From contig OW240913.1 in assembly GCA_933207985.1 (NCBI GenBank), positions 100,289,126 through 100,353,125 on the forward strand: 64,000 nt of DNA, in the 5' to 3' direction. Position numbers and translations under genes: made by a program. The notes below the pieces were generated by a model. That model saw nothing but the letters and a program-made list of their open reading frames with translations, ran no database searches and was not told the origin of the DNA. Shown piece by piece: positions 14,901-23,810 of the stretch (the first letter of the stretch is position 1; the number at the start of each line of letters is the position of its first letter). This DNA comes from Pelobates cultripes (taxonomy: Eukaryota > Chordata > Amphibia > Anura > Pelobatidae).

Positions 14901-17900
14901 TTTCCTGTAGAGAGGCAGGGCTAAGAAGAGGCAGCACACACATGAATGTGGGCTAATGGCAAAGTTGGAACATTTGGAAAGGAGGTGAGTAGCCTGAAAA
15001 AAAAAAAATCCCAAACCTGTATTACAAGATATGGAAAAAGAAACAGTTTGGGTAAGGTAAGTATTTATGTTCATAAGTACAGGTTGCAGCAGAACCGATT
15101 AAGCAGTTTTGAGGGGTCAATGCTCGGGCTGTGGTAGGGAAGGCAGGTGCACCTGGTCTCATTGTGTTCCGTCCATCACCCCATTTCAGTAGCCAATATG
15201 GTTTGGACCGAAGTACATCGAGGCTTTGACATGCGGGCATATTTAGAAAACAACCAGTCTGTGATTGCGACGGTTCAACATTCCGCACAACAGCGACGTT
15301 CCTAATGCAAACACAATTCGGTCATGGGTTAGGCAGTTGTAGGAAACTGGTTCCACACTTAGAAGAGGTACGCATAGGTGACGCAGTTCCATAGGAACAC
15401 TGAAAAATGTGCAGCTGGTGAGAGCAGCAATTGAGCAGTCGCCAGGATGTTCTGCTCGAAAGCATGCTGTTGCTTTGGGAATGTCAGACCGCAGTCTAAG
15501 GAAGATTCTTTATTCAGATGTTGGCTCAGGAATGGAGTGTAGAAGATTATATCAACCGCAGAAATCTGTGTGAGCAAATTCTTGCACAGATCACTCCCGC
15601 AGCAGCTTTCTTCAGCGAAGAGCCACATTTTCATCTCAGTGGAGCTATGTTTAAGCAATTTACGCTACTGGGCTCAAAATAACCCCCACATGATTCATGA
15701 AAGACTGCTGCATTCCCCTAAACTAACGCTGTGGTGTGCCGTAGTGATAGGCCAGTACTTTTTGAGGAGGAAGGTGTGACCGTGAATTCTGAACATTACA
15801 TCTCAATGTTGGAAACTTTTCTACAGCCTAGAATGGAAGAGATTGTTGAAGAAGAGGAATTGGGGGAGTTCTGGTTACAACAGGATGGGACTACAGCCCA
15901 CACAGGACGAAATTCACTCAATGTTTTGAAAAAAATGTTTCCCGTCTGGTTTCTCGGCACGGTCACCAGATTTGAGCATTTGTGATTTTTTTCTTTGGAG
16001 ATATCTGAAGTTAAAAGTGTTCAAACATCGCCCTCACACCCTACCAGAACTAAGGTAGCAGATTATTGAAGAAGTTAACGCCATACCCCACGATATGTGT
16101 GAACGAGCTGTACAAAACTTCAGAGGTCGTCTCCAACAGTGTGTTGCTGCTAATGGCCGCCTTCTCGAAGACATTTTCAAAACGTAATGAATATAAAATG
16201 GTATTTACTGGTGAATTCGAAAAAAAAAAACCCCAAAAAACCCAGTTTTTCTCTATATACCTCAGTTAATTTTTTATAACCCCTCAAAACTGCTTAATCG
16301 ATTCTGCTGCACCCTGTATATTTAACTCTTGCTCAGCAATGGACAAGAGTTAAATATATTTCACTTCCAATTAGAAATTCACTTTGAATTCCCGACAGTT
16401 CTCACATTAGTAAATAGCCGTGTTAATCTCTCCCTTGCTTGGCTTATTATGGCTATTTCTATCCGTTCGGTTTCTCTCACTATCTGCTATTTATAACACA
16501 CCACCTCTTTTTCATCGGGATATCACTTTTTTTTGTCTTAAGTTACAAATGGTAGATTCCACTATATCATACAGTATTGACTATAAGCAGAGGAAGAGAC
16601 AGAAAAAAATGGAAACCTTGAAAACGTAAAAAAATAGATGTCAATGCATGCTGCGATTATCATATTATTTTGGCACCCAGTTTAGTGATTAAACATAGCT
16701 GCACATGTGTGTGTAATGCTGGATTCATTTCATCCCATCTACTTACCCTCCCTTTATTCAACGTTTCCTGGGCTTCTAACTTATAAACAAGATAATCTGA
16801 AAAAAAAAACAAAACATTTTAGGACAATAAATGGTTCAATAAATTAATAATTTGTAGAGCTATATATTTGAAACAGTTTAGAATCAACAGATGGCCCCTA
16901 CAGCCTAATAGATCCATAACCAGTATATTGGCATGTAATGGTGTGTCTTTAGGCCAGTGGTTAGCGATGTAAGGTCAGCATCGGTAGTAGCGGTGCTCAC
17001 ATTCAATGTATTCTGGTATGCCAGTAGATATTGCTCCAGTAAAAGAAGAAAAAAATATTAAAAAATAAATAAAAAATAGTGCTTTCTGTAATGTTAAAAT
17101 AATAAATAAATAAATAAAAGGAGGTTTTGTCCCTTCTCTTTTTCATATTGCTCCATTGGGAATAAGGACTTCAGTTGAAAGTGCTGCTTCCCATCATTCT
17201 TTTATTTATTCTCATCTACGACCAGAAGGAAGAGACTCTGGTTTGGGAAGTTTGTGCTGCTACAGATACATAAAAACAAGCACCAGAAATCTCTCTCTTT
17301 TTCACATGTAGTGGTGTAGCTATAATGCTTAGACTCCCACTTTAGCATTTGCAGCATGTGTACACATGAAGTTATAAAAGACCGTTAAAGAGACACTATA
17401 GTCACCAGAATGGCTACAGCTTAATGTGGCTGTTCTAGTGTCTATAATTGGTGCCTGCAAGCTTTTTGCTGTAAACACTACCTTTTCAGAGAAAACTAAA
17501 GAGAAGCCACTGAATGTGATTCTTGGGACAGTGTTGCATAGTGTGCAGCACCGATCGTCAACATCTTCACGCCCTGCATCTCTATAAGGAGATGCCGATT
17601 GGCCAGGCCTGCATTTGGCCCTGCCTCCGCCTAACCTCCTTAATGATCTCAGTTAATCCAGTGCTTTAACTATGGGAAAGCATTGGATTTGCTGAGACCT
17701 TCAATTGTGAGTATGTGGGCTGTGGCCAGAGCTGGTGGACCCATGCAGCTCTAGAAAAAAGGTATGTTTTCGTAACTTTTAAGTGGGGCAAGCAACCTAA
17801 ATTGTGGTTTTAACACTATAGGGTCAGAAATATAAGTTTGTGTTCCTTTAATGATACAAGATTCAGCATGTATAACTGGACATGTATCATTTAATTCTGA

Positions 17901-20046
17901 TTGGCAGCATATGAGGCTCTCTCTCTCTTTGCTGGGGCCAATTCATACAAGATCCAGCACTCACTAATCCACTAAACAGCAATTTCAAGGCATACAGAAT
18001 GTAATAGTGTGCTGGATCTTGTACGTTGTATGAACTGGCCCTAGCAGCACCCTTTTAATGTATGCATATGAAGGTGAACGAATCCATCTTGGTTTCATAT
18101 ATACATATATTTGGGAGTCCAGGCCAACTACCCAGTTTTGCATCCCTTCCTGTCACAGGCGTCTCATTGAAGGGCCCTATTTAATCTTGACCTGCAAAGA
18201 GCTCCAGGAGGAAGGATTTCCCAACTAAGTTAATTCATTTCATATGAGCAGGCATTAAGTTGCTAGAGTAGGACCTGCCAAGAATGAGGTACATTGGCAT
18301 TATGGCAGGCTTATGCAATGTATGATCATATACTGTAACTAAACCTCCATTATTTTTGCCTAGGTGAGGTGTTTTTAAAGGGACAATAAAGGCACCCGGA
18401 CCACTTCAGCTCACTAAAGTGGTCTGGGTGCAGTGTTCCAGGCCCACTTAGTCCTTCAGTGTAAAACTTTGCAATTTTTAAGAAACTAATAATTAAATTG
18501 CAGGACTAAAACTGCCTCTAGTAGCTATCAGATTGGAGGGTGATCAGTGCTGGAATCAGCTGAATACACAAAGGTTTTTTTTTTTAACCCTTTCAATGAC
18601 GAGGGGGGGGGGCGCAAAGGGAACTAGTGTAAGGAATGCTGATGTTGAGTTATGGTTTTGAGATTAACATGTAACTATTATTATATTCATCATGTAAATA
18701 GTGCCAAAATATTGTGTAAGGCTTTACAAGCAATTCTTACGCACGTGCAAAGGTAAAAAATAACCAATTCTATCACTTAGGAAATAGTGCTCTTAAGTAG
18801 AACATTTCTTGTCCTTCATGTTCTCATATAGTTAAATAATGCCAATTATATAATATTCCTATAGATATGGACTTGGAAAGCAACTGTTTAAACTAAAAAT
18901 TTTCGTTTGAGTTTAGTACTACACTGCCTAGTGATGGCAAAGGTGCAGTGAAGAAATGATAAGTGAACACTAGATGGCGGTAGAAAGAAGGAAGCTAGCA
19001 AAGTCTCCAGACATGAAATGTTTTGTGTAATAAAAAAATGAGCAGATGTCCAGGGTGATGTAAAATCCCAATAATAATAAAACAGGATCACAGGGATGGT
19101 CTAGGACAAGCATGCAGAAGTGGATATTCTAACACCACCTACAGCTAATACGCTCTGTGAAACTGCCTTTATAGCTGGGGTGGATGCTATGAAAAAAATT
19201 AAACCCATTTTTCCAGCAATGTTAAAGGGGAAAAAGAAAGAAGCATTGATAATACTAGAAGTTAGAATAGCCTTCCTTTTATTACATAACATTTAGACTT
19301 TTTCATTACTTTATTTCTATTTCTGGATCTTGATAAAAAAAAAAAAAAAAAAAAAATTTTGTTGGAGGAGGAATTGCAATTTCACACTTTATAGGTTAGC
19401 AAGTGATATTGTTAATTGTCTTAGATCCCTTAATTTGCATGGAACATCTTCACGGAAACAAAAACTGCATGCACTTCACTTTTTTTATAGCTGGGTTGGA
19501 ATGTTTAATCAGACTGCGTACTATGCCTGCGCTACGATTTAACCCTTTTGTTTCCGAATTGTATAACAGCCTTTTTCGCACACTAATGGCTAAATATTGT
19601 GACAATGATAGTTAATATTCCAACATTTCTAAGTACTGAAATAAATATTTAGAATATTCCATAATGTCCACTAGCTTTAATGAATTATTTGTGAATATAA
19701 ATAATAGTACTATCAAAGTGAAGCACATGTATAACGAACAGGGTTATTTGGTAAAGTGATAATTCACAGTGAATATCAAATTTAAGGTCACAGTAGCCTT
19801 CGTGGAATTCTCTAAATCAGCTTTGATTTCAGTAAAGCTACTCTTGCTATAAATATGAAATTTATTATAAATTCACTTTGAATTCTCAATTTAGTAAATA
19901 CCATGACAGTTTCAAAGAATTCACTGATTTAGCAAATTCAAGACAGGGAATTCCAGTCCAAATATATGTACCTTCCTTTGCTTTCTTGTGTTCAAGCCTT
20001 TCCTTTTGTAATGATTTTTCAAGTCGTGATCTGTGTTCGTACACCA
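1906..20046 (-). CDS. GOLIM4: GOLIM4 (Golgi integral membrane protein 4, GPP130), partial gene: ten internal exons
   Basis: Ten minus-strand exons (listed separately) join in phase into 1,338 bp, about 446 residues, all with AG acceptors and GT donors. The order of motifs matches the GOLIM4 luminal domain: [20 protein letters not shown], then [26 protein letters not shown]...[35 protein letters not shown], the [10 protein letters not shown] acidic stretch and [21 protein letters not shown]4 is a type II cis-Golgi protein that cycles via endosomes; its luminal stem coiled coil carries the trafficking and manganese-responsive determinants in mammals. The coding stretch begins inside the stem: the cytosolic tail and transmembrane exon was not found, and the acidic C-terminal exons lie left of the window. 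Introns range from about 0.1 to 3.9 kb. The N-terminal stem exons look strongly conserved; the two exons at 6.5 and 3.3 kb are much more divergent from my memory of mammalian GOLIM4. I see no stop or frameshift within the exons. Confidence 0.93.
2093..2328 (-). CDS. GOLIM4: GOLIM4 exon I: Gln-rich segment
   Basis: 236 bp, starting in phase 0 and ending in phase 2 (donor ATAAG/GTATTC). It encodes [20 protein letters not shown] followed by Gln/Arg/His-rich heptads ([20 protein letters not shown]), the GOLIM4 [13 protein letters not shown] block. The hydrophobic N-terminus seen when reading upstream in the same frame is intron sequence and is not a membrane anchor. Confidence 0.92.
2329..3150 (-). 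other. GOLIM4 intron H-I with (AT)n microsatellite
   Basis: 822-bp AT-rich intron. An (AT)n run of about 27 bp lies at 2541-2569. No transposon recognised. Confidence 0.6.
3151..3504 (-). CDS. GOLIM4: GOLIM4 exon H: acidic Glu-rich region
   Basis: 354 bp, 118 codons, phase 0/0; acceptor TTTTCTGCAG and donor GCG/GTATGG. Very acidic, with the family signature [20 protein letters not shown] and further Glu/Gln runs. This is the long Glu-rich segment preceding the KFQSPYEEQ-type motif in GOLIM4. Reading through the donor meets a stop codon after three residues (VWN), supporting the splice choice. Confidence 0.9.
3661..3692. repeat. (CA)n/(TA)n microsatellite
   Basis: About eleven CA units followed by a short TA run in the GOLIM4 G-H intron. 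Confidence 0.85.
4084..4515 (+). mobile_element. CR1-like LINE relic, 5' part (endonuclease C-terminus)
   Basis: Plus-strand reading (from about 4084) gives [20 protein letters not shown] followed by [11 protein letters not shown], a degraded form of the C-terminal apurinic endonuclease motif of CR1/L2-group LINEs (PTR...LDLVxTN...SDHNMxxFxI). The reading continues to AFYIRYKE at about 4500 and is then interrupted by another LINE. The stops and lost motifs show it is dead. The clade assignment within the CR1/L2 group is uncertain. Confidence 0.6.
4516..6030 (+). mobile_element. L2-like LINE, 5'-truncated and decayed, inserted in the CR1-like relic
   Basis: Broken plus-strand reverse transcriptase: [16 protein letters not shown] near 4850, VGVPQG near 5000, [10 protein letters not shown] near 5100, then [12 protein letters not shown]...[21 protein letters not shown] and [13 protein letters not shown] to about 5760. 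Frameshifts separate the blocks. The 3' part (5870-6030) has the tail AAAGCGCTGCAGAATTAG...GCTATATAAA ending in TAATAATA-type repeats. The 9-bp direct repeat ATATAAGGA flanks it (4507-4515 and 6031-6039), and the CR1-like reading resumes after it. Confidence 0.75.
6031..6130 (+). mobile_element. CR1-like LINE relic, continuation after the nested insertion
   Basis: Reads [16 protein letters not shown] then a stop, a degraded continuation of the same LINE ORF seen at 4084-4515 (the segment between endonuclease and reverse transcriptase that reads YKxAxRxAKxxxxxxL). A poly-purine/AT run follows at about 6125-6150. Confidence 0.5.
6428..6598 (-). CDS. GOLIM4: GOLIM4 exon G: divergent linker after the stem
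   Basis: 171 bp, 57 codons, phase 0/0; acceptor ACGTTTCAG, donor CAG/GTAAAC. It starts [20 protein letters not shown], matching the family pattern TQVxEYxxLKDTLNxxxSLR. The rest (polar, rich in Thr/Glu/Gln/Asn) is not conserved with my memory of mammalian sequence, as expected for the unstructured part of the luminal domain. Confidence 0.88.
6599..8333 (-). other. GOLIM4 intron F-G
   Basis: 1.7-kb AT-rich intron. (TA)n and A-rich runs lie at 6688-6732 and a poly-T run near 6990. No coding signal or identifiable transposon. Confidence 0.5.
8334..8417 (-). CDS. GOLIM4: GOLIM4 exon F
   Basis: 84 bp, phase 0/0. The acceptor is AATGTAG and the donor CAG/GTCAGA. It encodes [20 protein letters not shown] and ends KSALAAAQ. 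As I recall, the equivalent region in human GOLIM4 is subject to alternative splicing; an 84-bp phase-0 exon could be skipped here without a frame change (inference). Confidence 0.9.
9270..9660. mobile_element. Foldback (long inverted repeat) element with nested 80-bp palindrome
   Basis: Arms converge on a hairpin near 9525 (TTAGCCCACC/GGTGGGCTGA): AAAGTTACCTGCGCTCTTCC on the left pairs with GGAAGTGCGCAGGTAACTTT-like sequence on the right, and GGCCATGAGAGACTT with AAGTCTCTCATGGC. The left extension (AACTCCCATCACTCCTGGGC) resembles the left arm of the foldback at 37.5 kb, so it is the same family. A separate palindromic element (9397-9476) has inserted in the left arm. Confidence 0.6.
9397..9476. 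mobile_element. 80-bp TTAA palindromic MITE nested in the foldback
   Basis: Bounded by TTAACCCCTTAAG and CTTAAGGGGTTAA, with the internal segment ACCAAGCTTCTGGAATAAAA and GGGAATCATGACATG. A fragment of the same repeat (AAGGACCAAACTTCTGGAAT...) occurs at 37,234-37,270. TTAA ends suggest a TTAA-targeting family. Confidence 0.6.
10004..10086 (-). CDS. GOLIM4: GOLIM4 exon E
   Basis: 83 bp; with the G from exon D it reads [19 protein letters not shown] then VHIQLQDVK. The acceptor is TAAACAG and the donor AAG/GTAAAA. The coiled coil continues and the exon ends in phase 0. Confidence 0.92.
10087..11731 (-). other. GOLIM4 intron D-E with repeat debris
   Basis: AT-rich. Contains remnants with the CATACCTCCCAA...TTGGGAGGTATG inverted motif (10,850-11,430) and the L2-like tail listed separately. 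No exon signal. Confidence 0.45.
11041..11210 (-). mobile_element. L2-like LINE 3' tail fragment
   Basis: ATTATTATTATCGCCATTTA...TAGCGCCAACAGATTCC...GCACCTTACAATATTAT is the reverse complement of the same type of tail seen at 5990-6030 and 35,840-35,880. It is followed by the CTCAAACGGGCTTACAGTCT block found upstream of those tails. Only the 3' end is present. Confidence 0.6.
11732..11882 (-). CDS. GOLIM4: GOLIM4 exon D: heptad-rich stem
   Basis: 151 bp, starting in phase 0 and ending in phase 1 (donor AAAG/GTAAGC). It encodes [20 protein letters not shown] through [11 protein letters not shown] to [10 protein letters not shown], a long coiled coil typical of the GOLIM4 luminal stem. Confidence 0.93.
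11976..12001. repeat. (TA)n microsatellite
   Basis: A-run followed by about 13 TA units in the GOLIM4 C-D intron. Confidence 0.85.
12838..12891 (-). CDS. GOLIM4: GOLIM4 exon C
   Basis: 54 bp, phase 0 on both sides, acceptor TTTTGCAG and donor AAG/GTAAGTG. It encodes [18 protein letters not shown], matching the family segment after exon B with a conservative Asn-to-Ser change. The 3.9-kb intron upstream contains the decayed mariner element. Confidence 0.92.
12892..15079 (-). other. GOLIM4 intron B-C, right-hand part before the mariner
   Basis: AT-rich intron. At 13,905-13,960 and 14,240-14,370 are copies or halves of a short MITE with the motif GAATTCAAAGTGAATTTCAAATTTxAxG and GTGAGAATTGTTxAGA ends. 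No coding exon seen. A poly(A) run is present at about 14,998-15,009. Confidence 0.5.
15080..16316 (+). mobile_element. Decayed full-length Tc1/mariner-superfamily transposon (1,237 bp)
   Basis: Terminal inverted repeats of 37 bp (15,080-15,116 and 16,280-16,316), starting CAGGTTGCAGCAGAACCGAT on the left and CAGGGTGCAGCAGAATCGAT inverted on the right. They differ at about two positions and are flanked by TA on both sides (15,078-15,079 and 16,317-16,318), the superfamily's target duplication. Between them is a broken plus-strand transposase (see next entry). The termini are complete, so the whole element inserted once and then decayed by point mutation. Confidence 0.92.
15196..16190 (+). pseudogene. 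Tc1/mariner-type transposase pseudogene
   Basis: Plus-strand reading blocks: [18 protein letters not shown] and RRS then a frameshift; [18 protein letters not shown] (N-terminal helix-turn-helix region); [30 protein letters not shown]; after a further shift, [12 protein letters not shown] (near the first catalytic Asp region), [16 protein letters not shown] (second catalytic Asp in QQDG), [20 protein letters not shown] and [17 protein letters not shown]...NGRLLEDI at the C-terminus. Several stops and at least two frameshifts. The pattern resembles the mariner-like transposases common in insects (LQQDGATAHT...CDFFLWGYLK). It cannot encode an active enzyme. Confidence 0.88.
16317..16746 (-). 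other. GOLIM4 intron B-C, left-hand part, with MITE half
   Basis: A small inverted repeat TATTTAACTCTTG/CAAGAGTTAAATA borders the mariner (16,318-16,357). At 16,365-16,415 lies AAATTCACTTTGAATTCCC...TTCTCACATTAGTAAATAG, the complementary half of the short MITE begun at 14,240. Confidence 0.5.
16747..16796 (-). CDS. GOLIM4: GOLIM4 exon B
   Basis: 50 bp, with an A/T-rich acceptor ending in TTTCAG and the strong donor AGG/GTAAGT. Joined to exon A it restores an Asp codon and reads [17 protein letters not shown], the next segment of the GOLIM4 stem. It ends in phase 0. The 3.2-kb intron before it contains TTAA MITEs. Confidence 0.92.
17385..17851. mobile_element. TTAA-flanked MITE (AGRGACACTATAGTCACC type)
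   Basis: Starts TTAAAGAGACACTATAGTCA and ends ...AACACTATAGGGTC...TGTTCCTTTAA, so both termini carry TTAA. No coding capacity. Part of a family with about a dozen copies in the window (see findings). Confidence 0.7.
18375..18645. mobile_element. TTAA MITE copy, right end truncated
   Basis: TTAAAGGGACAATAAAGGCA followed by the family motif AAGTGGTCTGGGTGCAGTGT and ACTGCCTCTAGTAGCTATCA, then decays into a poly-T/G run. The closing terminus is not recognisable. Confidence 0.6.
19750..19912. mobile_element. Short foldback MITE copy just 3' of GOLIM4 exon A
   Basis: ATTTGGTAAAGTGATAATTC and CACAGTGAATATCAAATTTA pair with TAAATTCACTTTGAATTCTC and AATTTAGTAAATACC. It ends about 60 bp from the exon A donor. 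Same family as 51,829-51,985. Confidence 0.65.
19972..20046 (-). CDS. GOLIM4: GOLIM4 exon A: start of luminal stem coiled coil
   Basis: 75 bp. The acceptor follows a pyrimidine-rich tract ending in TTTCAG and the donor is GAAG/GTACAT. It begins and ends in phase 1 and encodes [14 protein letters not shown] then [11 protein letters not shown], essentially the vertebrate GOLIM4 sequence as I remember it. The basic, Leu-spaced pattern is a coiled coil. Reading past the donor quickly leaves the family sequence, which fixes the exon end. Confidence 0.93.
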
Positions 20047-20183
20047 CTGAAAAAGAAAAACATTTCCACAAAAATTGATATAAATACTCAAACTTTATCT
20101 TTCAAAAAAGAATACAATGTAAAAGCCAAGTGTAGCAATTTTATTACCCATTGTGTTTGAAAACAAAATAAGCCTCTTGCTTA

Positions 20184-20706
20184 TTAAAGGGATACTATAG
20201 GCATCAAAACATCTTTAGCTTAATGAAGCCATTTTAGTGTATATAAATCATAGCCCTTTAGTCTCACTGTACAATTATCTGCCATTTAGAAGATAATTCA
20301 CTTTTATTTCTGTTTATGCAGCCCTAGCCATATGTCCACTGGCTATGACTGACACAGCCTGCAAGAAAAAAAAATTGTTTCATCTTCAATCAGGTTACCT
20401 CTGTAAATTGCAATTTAAGAACACACAGGAGGCTTCTGCAGGCTTTAGATGACTATTAACAAAGCAGGAGATAAATTTCAAATTAAACAAACTGTAATAA
20501 AGGAAGTTTAAACGTTAGATATCATTTTACAGGAAGTGTTTAGGAAGGTTCTGCACATCCAGGGAGGAGTGCCTAGGGCTGCATAATCAAAGTGATTTAA
20601 CTCCTAAAAGGCAAATAATTGAGCAATGAGATTGCAGGGGCATGATCTATACACCAATACTTCTTCATTAAGACAAAGTTGTTTTGGTACTATAGTGTCC
20701 CTTTAA
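20184..20706. mobile_element. TTAA MITE copy, complete
   Basis: Opens TTAAAGGGATACTATAGGCA and closes GGTACTATAGTGTCCCTTTAA: matching inverted termini with TTAA at both outer edges. Confidence 0.75.
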
Positions 20707-22262
20707 GTGTTCAAGAGCCACCAACTGTCCAGGAATTGAGGTAATCTTGAATTACACAGTGAAAATGACTGAACCACTGATAAACGCACCTCGCTAAAAC
20801 AAGGAAATCAGGAAATTCTTATTTGCTGATAGTTTTTGAGAATGGATTTGGTAAACACTGCTTATAAATGGAGTCAAAACTCATCTTCAGTGGGATCCTA
20901 ATCTGATCAGTGATACATGCTTATAAAAAGAAAAAGGATCCAATTGGGGTTGACTTTACCTAGCACTTTCAGTCTATTATTGCTGTAAAAATATGGATAG
21001 GCTAATGCAGTAAGCCACAACAAAGAAGCCCAGCTGTAGGTTGTGAGTGAGTGCATTTTTCTTTTTGTTTAAACCAGTGATTAAAATGGCAACAACCCAA
21101 GAAAAAGGCACCCAGACTCTTTGCACTATGGCTACTACATTGGGTTATAGTGGCTATGAGTATTACATTATAGGAATACTCCCACACTTAGTGGCAGAAC
21201 ATCAGGGGTCGCAAAGATCACAAGTGTGCCATCTGTCACAGTTGGCTCAAGAGCAGGTTAGCAGGCCACCTTAGAGCACCCCATGATGGGGGTGCTAAAA
21301 CCTAAGGAAGAGTAGGCATCTGCTTACCTAGGGGTCAGGTTCTTACTAATACCACAGTCTTACAGACCATGCTTGCAAATTAACTTTATAGAAACCTATG
21401 ATCTCCAGAGAATATGATAATTAATGAAGGATGAGTGGAGAGCGCACATACTACCATACTACTTTATGTGAATTTTTTTTCAAATTTGTTTTAAGTGACC
21501 TGGTAATTTTTGATTACTGACAGCAAGTCACAATCAAAAGGAGTTTACAAAAAAAATAAAGGTGAAATAGTGGTAACGTAACAAGAAGCTAATATTAAAA
21601 CCACCACCTCAGAAATGCTACACCTGGTAGCACACTATATTAAAGGCTCTGTATCAGCATTCACAAATTGGGAACTCAAAATTACATTCCCAGAAAGCAA
21701 TTCCCTTATAATAAACTGTCATGAAGGAGATGGAAATCTATAATGGTTTTCTCCTCTACTGCCTCGAGGAAAGAGTGTAATATTTCCAATATAATCATAC
21801 AGGAAGCAGCACTGCCCCTACAAACAATATTTATTGTTTCTCTCACACGGAAGGCACAAAAACATGGGGGAAAGAAGTATGCAGCCCAATACAGTAATTT
21901 TCCTTCAATGTCATCCCAGTACTCTGATGTACACTAAGAACTGCCGCAGGCATTTTTTTCCCTAAGTGTCAAATACAAATGAGAGTAAAATTTGCAATAA
22001 GCCTTTTAGATTATAATTCATCTTTTGGCCATACTATAAATCTTGCCCTGTCTCGATGTCACATATATTCTTATTACTTGAAAAGTCTGGATGGTTCTGT
22101 TTCCCTTGTGTCTTTTCCAACCAAAATCACATTTTTAAAAAATGTATTTTATTTTTAAAAATAGGAAAATTCAACTGTAATCTTAAAACCATTAGAGAAC
22201 AGTAATAGACATTCTTAGTTTAAAATTTGGGTGAACTGTGCTGCCTGCTATGTAAACATAAC
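20707..22262 (-). other. GOLIM4 intron upstream of exon A; no gene signal
   Basis: AT-rich sequence with scattered repeat debris. I see no splice-flanked coding segment in GOLIM4 phase. Confidence 0.4.
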
Positions 22263-22733
22263 TTAAAGGACCACTATAGTGCCAGTAAAACAAACTAGTT
22301 TTCCTGGCACAATATTGTTAATTGGTCCCCCCCACTCTCATGGTCCCGCTCCCGCCGGGCTCAAGAGGGATTAAACTCTTACCTTTCTCCAGCGCCGGAC
22401 TCCCTCGGCGCTGGGGACACTCTCTCCTCTTCCGATGTCATCCGCCGAATTTCTCAATGCTTTCCTATGGACGACAGCGTCTTCTCACTGTGAAAATCAC
22501 AGTGAGAAGCGCAAAACCGCCTCTAGCGGCTGTCAATGAGACAGCCACTAGAGGCTGGATTAACCCTATTGTAAACAAATCAGCTTCTCTGAAACTGCTA
22601 TGTTTACAGCTGCAGTGTTAACCCTAGAGGGACCTGGCACCCAGACCACTTATTGAGCTGAAGTGGTCTGGGACCTGGCACCCAGACCACTTATTGAGCT
22701 GAAGTGGTCTGGGTGCCTATAGTTGTCATTTAA
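22263..22733. mobile_element. TTAA MITE copy (AGGACCACTATAGTGCC type) with internal 41-bp duplication
   Basis: Opens TTAAAGGACCACTATAGTGC, contains the nested hairpin GCCTCTAGCGGCTGTC / GACAGCCACTAGAGGC and the end motif GAAGTGGTCTGGGTGCC, and closes ATAGTTGTCATTTAA. A 41-bp tandem duplication (22,631-22,671 and 22,672-22,712) lies near the right end. Confidence 0.75.
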
Positions 22734-23017
22734 CTACTATAGTTGGTATCCTCTATATAAATCCAAAATAGGTACTAGTCAACTCAAAGTTGAGCTTCAA
22801 GTCAACTTTTATTGGGTCATATGCAATTTTAAAGTTACCATTCTGCCAAACATAATAATATATATCATTTGAGGTCACATTCCCACATACCACCCAACAT
22901 TTCAAATTGACAAGAGGGATGCTTCGATTTTAGGGGTGTAAGAGGACATGTTGGCAGGGACGATATTATAGTAACAGGAAAACAAAGTTGGAATCAAGTA
23001 AATGACAGAAGGGATTG

Positions 23018-23522
23018 TTAAAGGACCACTATAGTGCCAGGAAAACATACTCGTTTTCCTGGCACTATAGTGCCCTGAGGGTGCCCCCACCCTCAGGGTC
23101 CCCCTCCCGCCCGGCTCTGGAAGGGGAAAAGGGTTAAAAACTTACCTTTTTCCAGCGCTGGGCAGAGAGCTCTCCTCCTCCGATCCTCCTCTTCTCCTCC
23201 TCCTGGGCTGAATGCGCACGCGCGGCAAGAGCTGCGCGCGCATTCAGCCCGTCGCATAGGAAAGCATTTACAATGCTTTCCTATGGACGCTTGCGTGCTC
23301 TCACTGTGAAAATCACAGTGAGAAGCACGCAAGCGCCTCTAGTGGCTGCCAATGAGACAGCCACTAGAGGATTAGGGGGAAGGCTTAACCCATTCATAAA
23401 CATAGCAGTTTCTCTGAAACTGCTATGTTTATAAAAAAAAAATGGGTTAAACCTAGAAGGACCTGGCACCCAGACCACTTCATTAAGCTGAAGTGGTCTG
23501 GGTGCCTAGAGTGGTCCTTTAA
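23018..23522. mobile_element. TTAA MITE copy, complete
   Basis: TTAAAGGACCACTATAGTGC at the left and CTAGAGTGGTCCTTTAA at the right. Internal hairpins include AATGCTTTCC.../CATAGGAAAGCATT and the CCTCTAGTGGCTG/CAGCCACTAGAGG pair. The short ORFs on either strand are by-products of this structure. Confidence 0.8.
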
Positions 23523-23810
23523 CTATGCACAAAGAATCCAATAAAAGTATTTTCCACACTTACATTTATTTGTTGCTCTTTTATCCTGGCTGATTTTTTA
23601 AAATCATTTTAAAGATCCAGTACTACAAAAGAAATCCCTGGTGGGGATTATTCCACCTACGCCTGGTTCATAGAGCAGTGTGGCTGCTCTGAACACTGTA
23701 AGTACGTTTCACTTTACCTTTCACTGCTATTTTTTATACGGTAAACACTATGGGCCCTCTCTTGTGATTCTTATTTCATAAGACCGGCACTGCAAGCATC
23801 GCAAGAAGGA

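Noticed and set aside
22322..23332. ORFs of 65-99 codons on both strands in the 22-23 kb MITEs (and at 36.1-36.4 kb)
   Set aside because: They arise from GC-rich palindromic MITE interiors and recur with each copy; not genes.
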